Of a stretch of 64,000 bases of DNA, positions 43,172 through 51,877 are shown piece by piece. The first letter of the stretch is position 1. Each line of letters starts with the position of its first letter. This DNA is from Bog-473 sp963828505. Its GTDB lineage: Bacteria; Actinomycetota; Acidimicrobiia; Acidimicrobiales; RAAP-2. Location: the NCBI GenBank assembly GCA_963828505.1, contig CAWHFM010000011.1, positions 181,660-245,659 on the forward strand, given 5' to 3'. The translations under genes were made by a program, and so were the position numbers. The notes beneath the pieces are model-generated. The model had not been told where the DNA came from. It did not search any database and saw only the letters and a list, made by a program, of their open reading frames with translations.

Positions 43172-43504
43172 CTACTCCAGGAGCTCGTAGAAGGTCATCA
43201 CGGGGAGCGGATCGAGCTCCAGGGCCTCGCTGATCGCCAGCCGGCCGTCACCGAACCGCGTGACCAGCTCCTGAAGGGTTCCCGCGACGTCCTCGGTTTC
43301 GAGGTCGTAGATCGCCATGTACTCCGGCACGGAGCTGTCGGCCTGGACGATCCCGGCGTTGTGAACCTTGTACCTCCGGGCGGAGACGAAGCCCGGGATG
43401 GCGCAGATGTCGGGGATGTGCGTCTTGCCGTACCACTCGTTGTACTCGGCCTCTCGACCCGGTTCCGACGGGCGGGACTGGACCACCAGGACGCCCTTGG
43501 GCAT
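43172..43504 (-). CDS. Small dimeric alpha-beta-barrel (EthD/ABM-like) protein
   Basis: A 110-residue protein: KGVLVVQSRPSEPGREAEYNEWYGKTHIPDICAIPGFVSARRYKV, with the EYNxWYxxxHIPD pattern of EthD/ABM-like dimeric ferredoxin-fold proteins. Such proteins act as small monooxygenases, decarboxylases or stress-type binding proteins. ATG 43504 is the start because GGAG lies six bases upstream; the TTG at 43510 is not needed. It is the likely operon partner of DoxX. A related but interrupted gene lies at 47847. Confidence 0.85.
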   Translation of the reverse strand: MPKGVLVVQSRPSEPGREAEYNEWYGKTHIPDICAIPGFVSARRYKVHNAGIVQADSSVPEYMAIYDLETEDVAGTLQELVTRFGDGRLAISEALELDPLPVMTFYELLE

Positions 43505-43640
43505 GCGCAACTCCTTTCGCCCCTTCGGCTCCTCGATTGAACCTGGTCCGCCGAATTCTTCGTACAGATCCGCCGGTTCCTCCCTACAGTAGGGCCCGAC
43601 CGGGTCCGGCTTTCGGGCCCAACAGCGAAAAGGAGCAGCG

Positions 43641-44360
43641 ATGGCGACGTACGTCCTCGTCCACGGCGGGGGCCATGGCGGGTGGTGCTACCAGCGCGTC
43701 GCCCGCATCCTGCGGGGTTCGGGACACGAGGTCTATGCACCGACCTTGTCAGGGCTCGGCGAGCGCGCGCATTTGCTGAGCAAGGACATCGACCTCGACC
43801 TGCATGTCCGCGATGTCGTGGAGTTGCTCTTCTACGAGGACCTGCGCGACGTGATCCTGGTGGGCCACAGCTACGGCGGCATGGTGATCACCGGCGTGGC
43901 CGACCGCGCCGCGGAGCGCATCGGCCGCATCGTCTACCTCGATGCCGCCAACCCGGTCAACGGCCAGTCGCTCGTCGACGTCGCCGGACCCATCATCGAG
44001 GCGACACGCCCGCTCGGGCAGGTGGTAGACGGGGTCGAGCTCGTGCTGCTGCCGGGCCCCGGCGCGGGCAGCTTCTACGGTGTTACGGACCCCGTCGACG
44101 TCGCATGGATGGACGAACGACTGACCGGCCATCCGTGGCGCTGCTTCGAGCAGCCGCTCGACCTCACGAACGAGGACGCGCTGTGGGCCATCCCCAGCTA
44201 CCACATCGTCTGCACCTCGACGCTGGCCACCCGCGACCGCGCGCTGATGGACAAGGCGCGGGCGGCGGATCGCCTGTGGGAGATCGACACGGGCCACGAC
44301 CTGATGATCACCGAGCCCCAGAAGGTGGCCGATGCCCTGGTCGAGGTGGCGCAGCGGTGA
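43641..44360 (+). CDS. Alpha/beta hydrolase (methyl-esterase/salicylate-esterase-like)
   Basis: A 239-residue alpha/beta hydrolase of the small esterase branch. TYVLVHGGGHGGWCYQRVA carries the oxyanion HGG motif, ILVGHSYGGMVITGVA the nucleophile Ser, and WEIDTGHDLMITEP the catalytic His. The plant methyl-esterase and actinobacterial pyrethroid/polyketide esterases share this layout. AAGGAG lies five bases before ATG 43641. Its stop overlaps the next crotonase gene by GTGA. Confidence 0.9.
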   Translation: MATYVLVHGGGHGGWCYQRVARILRGSGHEVYAPTLSGLGERAHLLSKDIDLDLHVRDVVELLFYEDLRDVILVGHSYGGMVITGVADRAAERIGRIVYLDAANPVNGQSLVDVAGPIIEATRPLGQVVDGVELVLLPGPGAGSFYGVTDPVDVAWMDERLTGHPWRCFEQPLDLTNEDALWAIPSYHIVCTSTLATRDRALMDKARAADRLWEIDTGHDLMITEPQKVADALVEVAQR

Positions 44361-45130
44361 CGGACGACCTCGGCACACCCTGTCTCCGCCTCGAGCGTGA
44401 GGGCCCGATCGCATGGTGCGTGATCGACCGTCCCGGGGCGCGCAACGCGCTCACACCCGCCATGTACTACGGCATCAAGCGCGCCGTGCGGCTGGTCAAC
44501 ACCGATCCCGAGCTCTCGGCGCTCGTGATCACCGGGACCGGAGACGTCTTCGCCCCCGGCGGTGACCTCGGCGGTCGTTCCGAGGGCGAGGAGGAGGTGC
44601 CGCAGGCGGGAGGGCCCGATGTCCTCCCGTTCCTGGCCGTCCGGGACAGCCCGGCACCGGTCATCGCCGCAGTGAACGGGATCTGCCAGGCGGGCGGCCT
44701 GTTGATCGCCATGATGGCCGACATCGCCGTGGCCAGCGACCGAGCCACCTTCCGCGTCCCCGAACTGCTCCGCGGTATCCCTGACGCGACCTATGCCGCC
44801 GCGCTGCCGGCCCACGTCGGCATCGCCGTCGCACGTGACCTGCTCCTGTCAGCCCGCACCTTCGACGCGGCCGAGGCCCTTCGCATCGGGCTGCTCTCGC
44901 GGGTGGTCCCCCACGACGGCTTGCGCGCCGCAGCGACGGAGGCGGCCTTCCAGGTGCTCCGGACCGCTCCGTCCGCTCGGGTCCACGTCAAGCGCATGCT
45001 CAACGAGCGCTACGGCGACGTCGACTACCAGACGATGTTCTGGGCCCTGGAGCACTCACCCGAGCCGCGCGAGGGGATGCGCGCCTTCATGGAGAAGCGA
45101 CGGCCGGAGTGGGTGGTCGAGGACTCCTGA
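44357..45130 (+). CDS. Enoyl-CoA hydratase/isomerase
   Basis: A 257-residue crotonase. GPIAWCVIDRPGARNALTPAMYYGI, ALVITGTGDVFAPGGDLGG, VIAAVNGICQAGGLLIAMMADIAVASDRATFRVPELLRGI (oxyanion AGG) and ALRIGLLSRVVPHDGL are all standard. No clear Glu pair of classical hydratases is seen at the usual place (ELLRGI has one Glu), so isomerase or hydratase remain open. It starts at GTG 44357 overlapping the hydrolase stop and is followed by a bidirectional terminator hairpin at 45116. Confidence 0.9.
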   Translation: MTDDLGTPCLRLEREGPIAWCVIDRPGARNALTPAMYYGIKRAVRLVNTDPELSALVITGTGDVFAPGGDLGGRSEGEEEVPQAGGPDVLPFLAVRDSPAPVIAAVNGICQAGGLLIAMMADIAVASDRATFRVPELLRGIPDATYAAALPAHVGIAVARDLLLSARTFDAAEALRIGLLSRVVPHDGLRAAATEAAFQVLRTAPSARVHVKRMLNERYGDVDYQTMFWALEHSPEPREGMRAFMEKRRPEWVVEDS

Positions 45131-45142
45131 ACGGTCCTCGAC
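45116..45142. terminator. Bidirectional terminator hairpin between convergent genes
   Basis: GTCGAGGAC (45116-45124) pairs perfectly with GTCCTCGAC (45134-45142), 9-bp stem, 9-base loop. It spans the crotonase stop codon and ends two bases before the convergent esterase stop. Confidence 0.65.
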
Positions 45143-45143
45143 T

Positions 45144-46614
45144 TCACGCCGGCGGGAAGCTCACCCGCCGAGCTTGGGCGAGCAGTGCGACCCGGTCGGC
45201 TGGGAGGACGTAACCGCCGGCAATGGAGCGATCGAGCGCCGCGGTGTACCGCGCCAAGTAGCGATGGGGAGTCCCATAGAGCGCGGTGAGCACCTGAGGG
45301 CTGAACGAGACGGTGGAACCGAAGAGCCCACAGATCACGCTCGAGGCCGAAGCGGGCGCCCCGCTCAGCGTCGAGAGCGGCACGGCGACATCGGGTGGGC
45401 GCACCCCGCCGATCACGTTGCCGTAGCGATCGAGCGCCAGAGCGGGCGGCGATGCCTTACGAAGCCGGAACGGCGGGGTGACGGAGGCGGCGTACCGTGT
45501 GCCACCCAGCGGACGAAATCGGTGAAGGCGGCTTGGACCACCAGATGCTGCGGACCGGTGTTCACCTCACCGCTGCAGCCGAGGAGGCTCAGTGGAACCG
45601 AGCCCAGGATGAACGAGTCCGCGTGCGACGTGCCGGCCACCTCCCAGGTGCGGATCATCCGGGTGTCCGGCTGCTGGGCGGCGGCGTAGCCGAGCTGAAT
45701 CAGGTCGGTCTGCGTCTCGAACATGAACACCGGCACCGTGAGATCCGTGCGGATCCACACCTTCGACGTCCCGAGTCCGGAGGTGAAGGAAGCGCCGTTG
45801 AGCGGGGCCGGGTAGCCGGCCCGGCTGTGGATGAAGATCCCGTCGAAGGCCCGGCTGAGGGGCTCAAGTGTGTCGGCGAAGGTCGTGAGGTAGAAGGCAG
45901 ACTGCGACTCCCCCACGGCGGCGATGTGCTGGGGCTTCAGCGGTCCGAGTGCCCTCGACCCGGAAGAGCGAAGGCCGAGACCGACCTGGTCGAAGATGTC
46001 AAACGCATACTGGTCGCCCGGGTGGTGCAGGCTCCCGTAGCGAGCCGGCTCTTGGTGGACGAGCCCCCGGGCGCGGTACCCGAGGGTGACCCGAGGATCG
46101 GCGTCCCGCCTTCGACGCCGAGGGCCTGGGCCGACACGGCAACGTAGGCATCGCCCGAGGCCATCAGCGCCGGATTGAGGTAGTCCCAGTCGGGCGCGGA
46201 CTCCCCGCCGGAGACGTTCATCCATTCGACGACGACCTTGCCGCTGAACCGGGCCGGGTCCGAGGGCCGCCGGACCAGGATCCGGGTCCGGTAGCCGGCC
46301 GACGTGGTCGGCACAATGGACCACCGCCCGTCGGACGGCGTCGAGGTGGCGCGGAAGGCGTGCGCGGTGCCCGAGGCGAAGAATTCCTGCTGCACGTAGC
46401 CGTAGGGAGACAGGTCCAGCGGATGCGCCGTGAGCGGCTCTATGACGTGGCCGACCGTGATCGGGCCGGTGAACGTCGCCATGGCCCGGTACAGGTTCTG
46501 GTGCTGGGAGGTCGGGACGGCTGCGCCCGACGACGTCGGGATCGCGACCGACGAAACGACCAACGTGAGGATGGCGAGCGGGAGCACCCGGATCAGCAGC
46601 CATCGCGGGCCCAC
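45144..46614 (-). pseudogene. Secreted alpha/beta-hydrolase-domain (Abhydrolase_10-like) protein with two frameshifts
   Basis: From GTG 46614 a signal peptide reads LLIRVLPLAILTLVVSSVAIPTSSGAAV, followed by ITVGHVIEPLTAHPLDLSPYGYVQQEFFASG and VVVEWMNVSGGESAPDWDY, down to GVEGGTPILGSPSGT. Near 46080 the frame changes, continuing RGLVHQEPARYGSLHHPGDQYAFDIFDQVG, the nucleophile region IAAVGESQSAFYLTTF and TWEVAGTSHADSF with the His. Near 45490 it changes again, giving PPFRLRKASPPALALDRYGNVIGGVRPPDVAVPLSTL and the tail to 45144. Restored length is about 490 residues. Members are extracellular esterase-like proteins of unknown substrate. Either two sequencing errors or real decay. Confidence 0.75.
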
Positions 46615-46796
46615 CCGCCTCACCCCACCGTGCACCACGCGCGGCCCCCTTTTCCGTCGACGACGGCCGACAGGTTGGTGCCCGCGCAAGAGCGCCCCTT
46701 GCCTGGCGACCGGTGCGGGCGGTCGGTCGGGGCGCTGTGAGACGTCCGGTCCGTGTTGGCGGGCGTGTCGTCGGGAGCAGTTAGTGTCCCCCAACC

Positions 46797-47693
46797 ATGG
46801 CGACCTCGCTCGAGTTCTGGCTCTTCCTGCCGCAGATGCGCCTCACGATGGATCAGCTCTCGCAGCGGGCCGTCCAAGCGGAGGCGGCGGGCTTCGCCGG
46901 CATGGCCGGCATGGACCACATGGCACCACCGCTGGCCGAGAGCTCGCCCATGTTCGACCCCATGATCACCAACGCCTGGCTCGCCACCCAGACCCGGCAC
47001 CTGAGGGTCGGATCCCTTGTGCTCTGCGACTCGTTCCGGCACCCGGCAGTCCTGGCCCGTGAGGCAGTGTCGCTGGACCACCTCTCCGGCGGGCGCTTCG
47101 AGCTCGGCATCGGTTGGGGCTCGGTGCCGGCAGAGCTCGAGACATTCGGAATCGGCAGCACGGAGGCGAAGGTGCGCGTGGGGCGCCTCAAGGAGTCTCT
47201 CGAGATCGTCAAGGCGCTCTGGCGCGGCGAGGCGCTCGACTACGACGGCGAGTACTTCACCCTGCGAGGCGCGCAGCAACAGCCCGGACCGCTGGGCCGC
47301 ATCCCTATCGTCATCGGTGGCGCCGGACGCAAGACGATGGAGCTGGTCGCCGCTCACGCGGATTGGTGGAACGTCCATGTCGGGATCCTCGACAAGCTCG
47401 ACGAGATGAGGTCGCGCGCCGGCAGCGCCCGCTGCTCGCTACAGGCGCAGGTGGCCTTCGTGCCCTCGGAAGACCGGCGCGAGGAGGTCGCGGCGTTGGC
47501 GCGTCGCCGGTTCGGAAGGATGGGCCCCGTGATCGGATCGGCGCCCGAGCTGGTGGACCACTTCGGGTCGTTGGCCGAGCGAGGAGTCGAGCGGGTGTAC
47601 GTCTGGTTCTCCGACTTCGCTCCGCCGGAGACGCTTTCGACCTTCGGCGAGGAAGTCGTCAGCCCGTTGGATGGCGGATCACGCACTGGGTGA
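46797..47693 (+). CDS. LLM-class F420-dependent oxidoreductase
   Basis: A 298-residue luciferase-like protein. FWLFLPQMRLTMDQLSQRAVQAEAAGFAGMAGMDHM, HLRVGSLVLCDSFRHPAVLAREAVSLDHLSGGRFELGIGWGS and GRIPIVIGGAGRKTMELVAAHADWWNV are the F420-type pattern (cf. TIGR03-type actinobacterial LLMs). It uses reduced F420 or FMN to act on an unknown small molecule. ATG 46797 has no evident ribosome site. It is divergent from the broken esterase gene. Confidence 0.88.
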   Translation: MATSLEFWLFLPQMRLTMDQLSQRAVQAEAAGFAGMAGMDHMAPPLAESSPMFDPMITNAWLATQTRHLRVGSLVLCDSFRHPAVLAREAVSLDHLSGGRFELGIGWGSVPAELETFGIGSTEAKVRVGRLKESLEIVKALWRGEALDYDGEYFTLRGAQQQPGPLGRIPIVIGGAGRKTMELVAAHADWWNVHVGILDKLDEMRSRAGSARCSLQAQVAFVPSEDRREEVAALARRRFGRMGPVIGSAPELVDHFGSLAERGVERVYVWFSDFAPPETLSTFGEEVVSPLDGGSRTG

Positions 47694-47846
47694 CGAGTCC
47701 ATCCGCGGCCCGGGTCGCGACGTCACGGCCGAGTACCCGGACCGCCGTTGACCCCAAGCTCACCGTGGTTCAACGCGAACGTGTGCGGCATGTCGCACCG
47801 ACGATCGCCGATGCCATCATTGAGCTGAGTCTCGTGCAGGGGAGTG

Positions 47847-48125
47847 ATGCGGAAGGCGCATGCTGTTGTGATCCAGGTGGAGATCGACCCCGACTCGGAC
47901 CCGGAGCATCGACATTCGATACTCAACGACTTCGTCCTTCCAGAAGCACGCGCGTGACCGGGGTTCGAGAAGGGGATGTGGATGAACGACGGTGCGGGCA
48001 CCGGCACGTGTGTCGTGGTTTTCGACACTGAGCCGCACGCCGAGAACGCGGTTGTTTCGCTGACCCGAGCCGGGGGTCCGCCAATCATCGCGAGCGGCGT
48101 CCATGAGGTCGAAGTCGAGGCGTAG
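47847..48125 (+). pseudogene. Small ABM-like protein interrupted by an in-frame TGA
   Basis: From ATG 47847 the reading is KAHAVVIQVEIDPDSDPEHRHSILNDFVLPEARA, then TGA (47955-47957), then in the same frame PGFEKGMWMNDGAGTGTCVVVFDTEPHAENAVVSL and GGPPIIASGVHEVEVEA to TAG 48125. Together it is a ~92-residue dimeric alpha-beta-barrel protein; the segment on both sides of the TGA is continuous in sense, so one codon was turned into a stop. The remaining codon context would fit Leu in related proteins. It may be a pseudogene or an error. Confidence 0.7.
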
Positions 48126-48150
48126 AGGCGAGCGGAGTGGAGTCCTTCCG

Positions 48151-49434
48151 TCAGCCGGCAGGGGTGAACTCTAGGTTCAGCCGTTGCAGGCCTCTCAGGA
48201 TGTAGGTCGGGACGTATTCGTAGTGGCGCTCCCCGGCCGGGCCGTGGGCCGACTCGGAGATGCGGATGTCGGTCATGCGGGCGAGCAGGCGGTCGATGCT
48301 GATTCGGGTCTCGGCTCGCGCCAGCGGCCCTCCGGGGCAGGCGTGGGGCCCTCGTCCGAAAGCGAGGTGCTCCTTGGCGTTCGGGCGGTCCATCTGGAAG
48401 ACGTCAGGATCTTCGAAGCGACGCGGGTCGCGCCCGGCGGCCCCGTTGAGCACCATCAGGGTGGTACCGGGAGGGATCTCGACTCCGCCCACCGTGGCCG
48501 CGGTCCGCGAAAGCCGGAAGTCACCCTTGACCGGTCCCTCGAAGCGGAGGCACTCCTCCACGAAACCGGCGATGAGCGTTCGATCCTCCCGCAGACGCTC
48601 CTGGATGTCCGGGCGTTCGCCGATCATCTGGAGCGCGGCGCCGAGAAGGCGGACGGTGGTCTCCTGCCCGGCCGAGAACAGGTTGGCTGCGACCCGGACC
48701 ACGTCGATGACCTCGGGCATGGACCCGTCCGGAAAGGTGGCCGTGGCCAGCCCCGTGAGAACGTCCTGCTGCGGCTCCTTGCGGCGCTCCTCGACGTAGG
48801 TCGTGATCCGCTCGTAGAGGAACTCCAGTGGTGAGTGGCTCATCGTCAAGGACCCGGTGCTGCCGAGTCCTTGCTCCCTATGCTGGCCGCCCCCCTGGAG
48901 CTCGTGACGGAACCACTCGTAGTCCTCCTCGGGTACGCCGAGGAGCTCGGCGATGACGTAGAGCGTGAACGGCCGGGCGAAGTCCCGGATGAACTCGCAC
49001 TCGCCCCTCTCGACGAACTCGTCGATCTGGCGGTCGGCATACCGCCACATGAAGTCTTCGTTCTCGCGGAGCCGCTTGGGCGTGATGAGCCGCATGAGGA
49101 GACCGCGGTGGGCCTTGTGCTCGGGCGGGTCCATGACCGTGATCTGGTCGCTGAACGGAAGCTCGCCGCGGTGCTGCTCAATCAGCTCGCTCACGTCGTC
49201 ACCGACGAGCGGGACGGGAAAGCCGGGAAACGGACCGGTGACCGCGTTACACGACGAGAAGTTCGCCGTGTTGGTGAAGACAGAGACTGCTTCCTCGTAG
49301 CCCGTCACCATCACCACGTCGTGGTTGGGCTCCTGCTCCACCGGGCACTTGGCGCGCAAGTAGTCGAAATAGGGGTAAGGGTCGACGATCAGCTCGTCGC
49401 CCCGGAAGAAATCGATGGTGTCGAACTCCCCCAC
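48151..49434 (-). CDS. Cytochrome P450
   Basis: A 427-residue soluble bacterial P450. The oxygen-activating helix reads SAGQETT (255-260), the ExxR motif is E294-C-L-R297, and the haem loop is FGRGPHACPGG with C366. ITVMDPPEHKAHRGLLMRLITPKRL is typical of actinobacterial P450s that act on lipophilic or steroid-like substrates. GTG 49434 is used because GGAAGGA stands about six bases upstream; the frame is open further but reads low-complexity sequence. It hydroxylates an unknown substrate; redox partners are not encoded in the window. MarR lies 128 bp upstream. Confidence 0.92.
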   Translation of the reverse strand: MGEFDTIDFFRGDELIVDPYPYFDYLRAKCPVEQEPNHDVVMVTGYEEAVSVFTNTANFSSCNAVTGPFPGFPVPLVGDDVSELIEQHRGELPFSDQITVMDPPEHKAHRGLLMRLITPKRLRENEDFMWRYADRQIDEFVERGECEFIRDFARPFTLYVIAELLGVPEEDYEWFRHELQGGGQHREQGLGSTGSLTMSHSPLEFLYERITTYVEERRKEPQQDVLTGLATATFPDGSMPEVIDVVRVAANLFSAGQETTVRLLGAALQMIGERPDIQERLREDRTLIAGFVEECLRFEGPVKGDFRLSRTAATVGGVEIPPGTTLMVLNGAAGRDPRRFEDPDVFQMDRPNAKEHLAFGRGPHACPGGPLARAETRISIDRLLARMTDIRISESAHGPAGERHYEYVPTYILRGLQRLNLEFTPAG

Positions 49435-49542
49435 GGGCCGTCCTTCCGTCTCGCGTTTGAGAGGCTCGCGGAGAACCTCGTTCTTCTCAGGAGAGAGTAA
49501 CACTGCGTCCGGATCACGGCGCCGGCCTGGCCCGGCGCCCTC

Positions 49543-49577
49543 CTCAGTCGAAGTCGCCGGACTCAGTCGAAGTCGCC
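49543..49577. repeat. Direct duplication of the MarR gene tail including its stop
   Basis: CTCAGTCGAAGTCGCC occurs at 49543-49558 and 49562-49577, 19 bases apart. The right copy encodes the last codons GDFD and the TGA of the leftward MarR gene; the left copy is an extra one just downstream of it. Confidence 0.75.
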
Positions 49578-50081
49578 CGCCCGCCGCCGTAACGTCCCGA
49601 GAAGGGCGAACAGAGAGCGAGACTCGGCCTCCGTGAGCTCGAGTCTGGTGAAGAGGGACTCGTTGAGAGCGTCCGTCGCCCGCTCCGCCAGCGCGATGCC
49701 CTTGTTCGTGATGGCGGCCAGGACCCCTCGGCCGTCGTTGGGGTTCATCCGCCGGCGCACCAGCCGGTCGCGCTCGAGCCGATCGATGGCGTTGGTGACG
49801 CTCCCCGCCCCCACCTGGAGGCGCTCGCTGATCTTGCCCAGGGGCAGCTCCCGTTGGCGGCTGAACTGAAGGAGCATCAGGACCTCGTAACGGGCGAACG
49901 TCAACCCGAGGGGCCGCACGGCCTCTTCCGCTCGCCCGGAGAGGATCTGCTCGGCCCGGATGACCGAGGTCACGACACCCATGCCCTCCGCCGCGTCGTC
50001 CCAGCCGTGCGAGCGCCAATGGCGCATCGCCTCGTCGATCGGGTCGAACGGAAGCCGGCTACGCCTCGGGACGGTCGTCAT
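49563..50081 (-). CDS. MarR-family transcriptional regulator
   Basis: A 172-residue winged-helix regulator. ILSGRAEEAVRPLGLTFARYEVLMLLQFSRQRELPLGKISERLQVGAGSVTNAIDRLERDRLVRRRMNPNDGRGV is a textbook MarR DNA-binding region. It lies between the P450 and the mutase gene on the same strand; the operator at 51788 in front of the mutase has the shape of MarR targets, so control of the mutase, itself and the P450 is plausible. ATG 50081 is the likely start. Confidence 0.92.
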   Translation of the reverse strand: MTTVPRRSRLPFDPIDEAMRHWRSHGWDDAAEGMGVVTSVIRAEQILSGRAEEAVRPLGLTFARYEVLMLLQFSRQRELPLGKISERLQVGAGSVTNAIDRLERDRLVRRRMNPNDGRGVLAAITNKGIALAERATDALNESLFTRLELTEAESRSLFALLGTLRRRAGDFD

Positions 50082-50150
50082 TCGCTTCGAGACGGGCGAG
50101 AGTACTCCGGCGTTCCGGGCCCCGACCGTCGCAACACGCGACGGGTCGGC

Positions 50151-51779
50151 TCAAGCGACGTGGCGCTCGAAGTAGACGCCGAACACGGTCTCCATAGCCC
50201 GCATCGCCTCCCCGACCGTGACCAGCACCCGCGCGGCGTCGACGAGCGCGGGCATGAGGTTGACCGTTGGGTCGGCCGCGTCCGCCGTAATGCGGGCCAG
50301 CGCGCCACGGACGGCGTCATCGTCCCGGTCTTGCTTCACCTGTGCCAGGGATTCGAGCTGGATCGTCTCGACCGACGGGTCGATCCGCAGGGTGGAAGGC
50401 GCCACGCCATCGTCCTCGACGTAGCCGTTGACGCCGACCTGGATCCACTCCTCACGCGCGATCCTCGACTGGAACCCGTAGGCCGAGTCCGCGATCTCGG
50501 AGACGAACCATCCGTCGTCGATGCATGCGAAGACGCCTTCGAGGATGGATCCCGCACCGGCCTCCTGCAGGTGTGCGAATACCTCCTCGGCCTGCCGTTC
50601 GAGCGTGTCCGTCAGCTCCTCGACGAACCACGAGCCACCGAGCGGGTCGGCGACGTGCACCACGCCCGACTCCTCGGCGATCACTTGCTGGGTCCGAAGC
50701 GCCAGCCGGGCCGCGTGCTCGGTGGGCAGCGCCAGGGCTTCGTCGAAGGAGTCCGTGTGCAGGCTCTGGGTTCCGCCCAGCACGCCGGCCAGTGCCTCGA
50801 TGGCGACCCGAATCAGGTTCACCTCCGGCTGCTGGGCCGTGAGGGAGACACCCGCGGTCTGGGTATGGAAGCGCAGTTGGGTCGACTTCCCGTCGGTCGC
50901 ACCGTAGCGGTCCCGCATCCAGTGCGCCCAGATCCGCCTGGCGGCCCGGTACTTGGCGATCTCCTCGAAGAAGTCCATGTGGGCATTGAAGAAAAAGCTG
51001 AGCCGTGGGGCGAACTCGTCCACCGAGAGCCCGGCGGCCACGGCCGCCTCGACGTAGGCGAACCCGTTCGCCAGGGTGAATGCGAGTTCTTGAGCCGCGG
51101 TCGAACCAGCCTCTCGGATGTGATATCCCGAAATCGACACGGGGTGCCAGCGCGGCATCTCGGCGGCGCAGAAACGCATGACATCCGTCACGAGGCGCAC
51201 CGACGGACGTGGGGGAAAGACGTACTCCTTCTGGGCTTGATACTCCTTCAAGATGTCGTTCTGGAGCGTTCCCGAGAGGTCGGCGCGCCGTACTCCGGTG
51301 CGGTCAGCCACTCCCACGTACATGGCGAGGACGGGTGCTGCGGGCGAGTTGATGGTCATGGACGTCGAGACGGCGCCCAGGTCGATGTCCGAGAAGAGCC
51401 GCTCCATGTCGGCCAATGTGTCGACAGCCACACCCGCCCGGCCCACCTCGCCTTTGGCCAGAGGGTCGTCGGAGTCGCGACCGAGCAACGTCGGCATGTC
51501 GAACGCCGTCGACAGCCCGTCGCCCCCGGCGCGCAGCAAACCCTTGAAGCGCGCGTTGGTGTCCGCCGCCGTACCGAAGCCGGCGAACTGGCGCATCGTC
51601 CACAGCCGCGAGCGGTACATGGACGCGTACGGCCCGCGGGTGTACGGAAATTGCCCCGGTAGCTCCGCCCCCTCCGCCCCGTACACGGGCTCCACGGGGA
51701 CCCCCGACATCGTCTCGAAGCGCGCGGCGCGGCGCGGCGAACGGTCGAATGCCTCTTGCCAGCGGTCGAGTTCGGCCAT
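50151..51779 (-). CDS. B12-dependent acyl-CoA mutase large subunit, isobutyryl-CoA mutase-like
   Basis: A 542-residue member of the methylmalonyl-CoA mutase family containing the substrate TIM barrel but no C-terminal B12 domain (no DxHxxG), like the large subunits of IcmA or HcmA. RGPYASMYRSRLWTMRQFAGFGTA and LSGTLQNDILKEYQAQKEYVFPP align easily to the family. Substrate residues: F65 takes the place of MCM Tyr89 and Q183 the place of MCM Arg207, 118 residues apart as in the reference. Phe/Gln is the pair known for isobutyryl-CoA mutase, so methylmalonyl-CoA is an unlikely substrate. The small B12 subunit must be encoded elsewhere. ATG 51779 is eight bases behind a TAATAT -10 element. Confidence 0.9.
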   Translation of the reverse strand: MAELDRWQEAFDRSPRRAARFETMSGVPVEPVYGAEGAELPGQFPYTRGPYASMYRSRLWTMRQFAGFGTAADTNARFKGLLRAGGDGLSTAFDMPTLLGRDSDDPLAKGEVGRAGVAVDTLADMERLFSDIDLGAVSTSMTINSPAAPVLAMYVGVADRTGVRRADLSGTLQNDILKEYQAQKEYVFPPRPSVRLVTDVMRFCAAEMPRWHPVSISGYHIREAGSTAAQELAFTLANGFAYVEAAVAAGLSVDEFAPRLSFFFNAHMDFFEEIAKYRAARRIWAHWMRDRYGATDGKSTQLRFHTQTAGVSLTAQQPEVNLIRVAIEALAGVLGGTQSLHTDSFDEALALPTEHAARLALRTQQVIAEESGVVHVADPLGGSWFVEELTDTLERQAEEVFAHLQEAGAGSILEGVFACIDDGWFVSEIADSAYGFQSRIAREEWIQVGVNGYVEDDGVAPSTLRIDPSVETIQLESLAQVKQDRDDDAVRGALARITADAADPTVNLMPALVDAARVLVTVGEAMRAMETVFGVYFERHVA

Positions 51780-51787
51780 GACCTGTC

Positions 51788-51809
51788 ATATTACTTCAAT
51801 GTCGAAGTA
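51788..51809 (-). promoter_or_regulatory. Mutase promoter with MarR-like operator
   Basis: TACTTC-AATGTC-GAAGTA (51792-51809) is a perfect inverted repeat with a 6-base centre. The minus-strand -10 element TAATAT (51793-51788) overlaps one arm, and the ATG follows after eight bases, leaderless. MarR family members typically bind 16-20 base palindromes of this kind, so the nearby MarR at 49563 is a candidate. Confidence 0.65.
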
Positions 51810-51877
51810 TCTACCAGCCGGACGAGCAGGACGAGCAGGACGAGCCTCATGGGGCCGTCCACCGGAGAGGCGTCAGA

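Noticed and set aside
51819..51847. Triple GGACGAGCA repeat as a regulatory site
   Set aside because: A simple 9-base slippage repeat in a leader; no symmetry and no counterpart elsewhere in the window.
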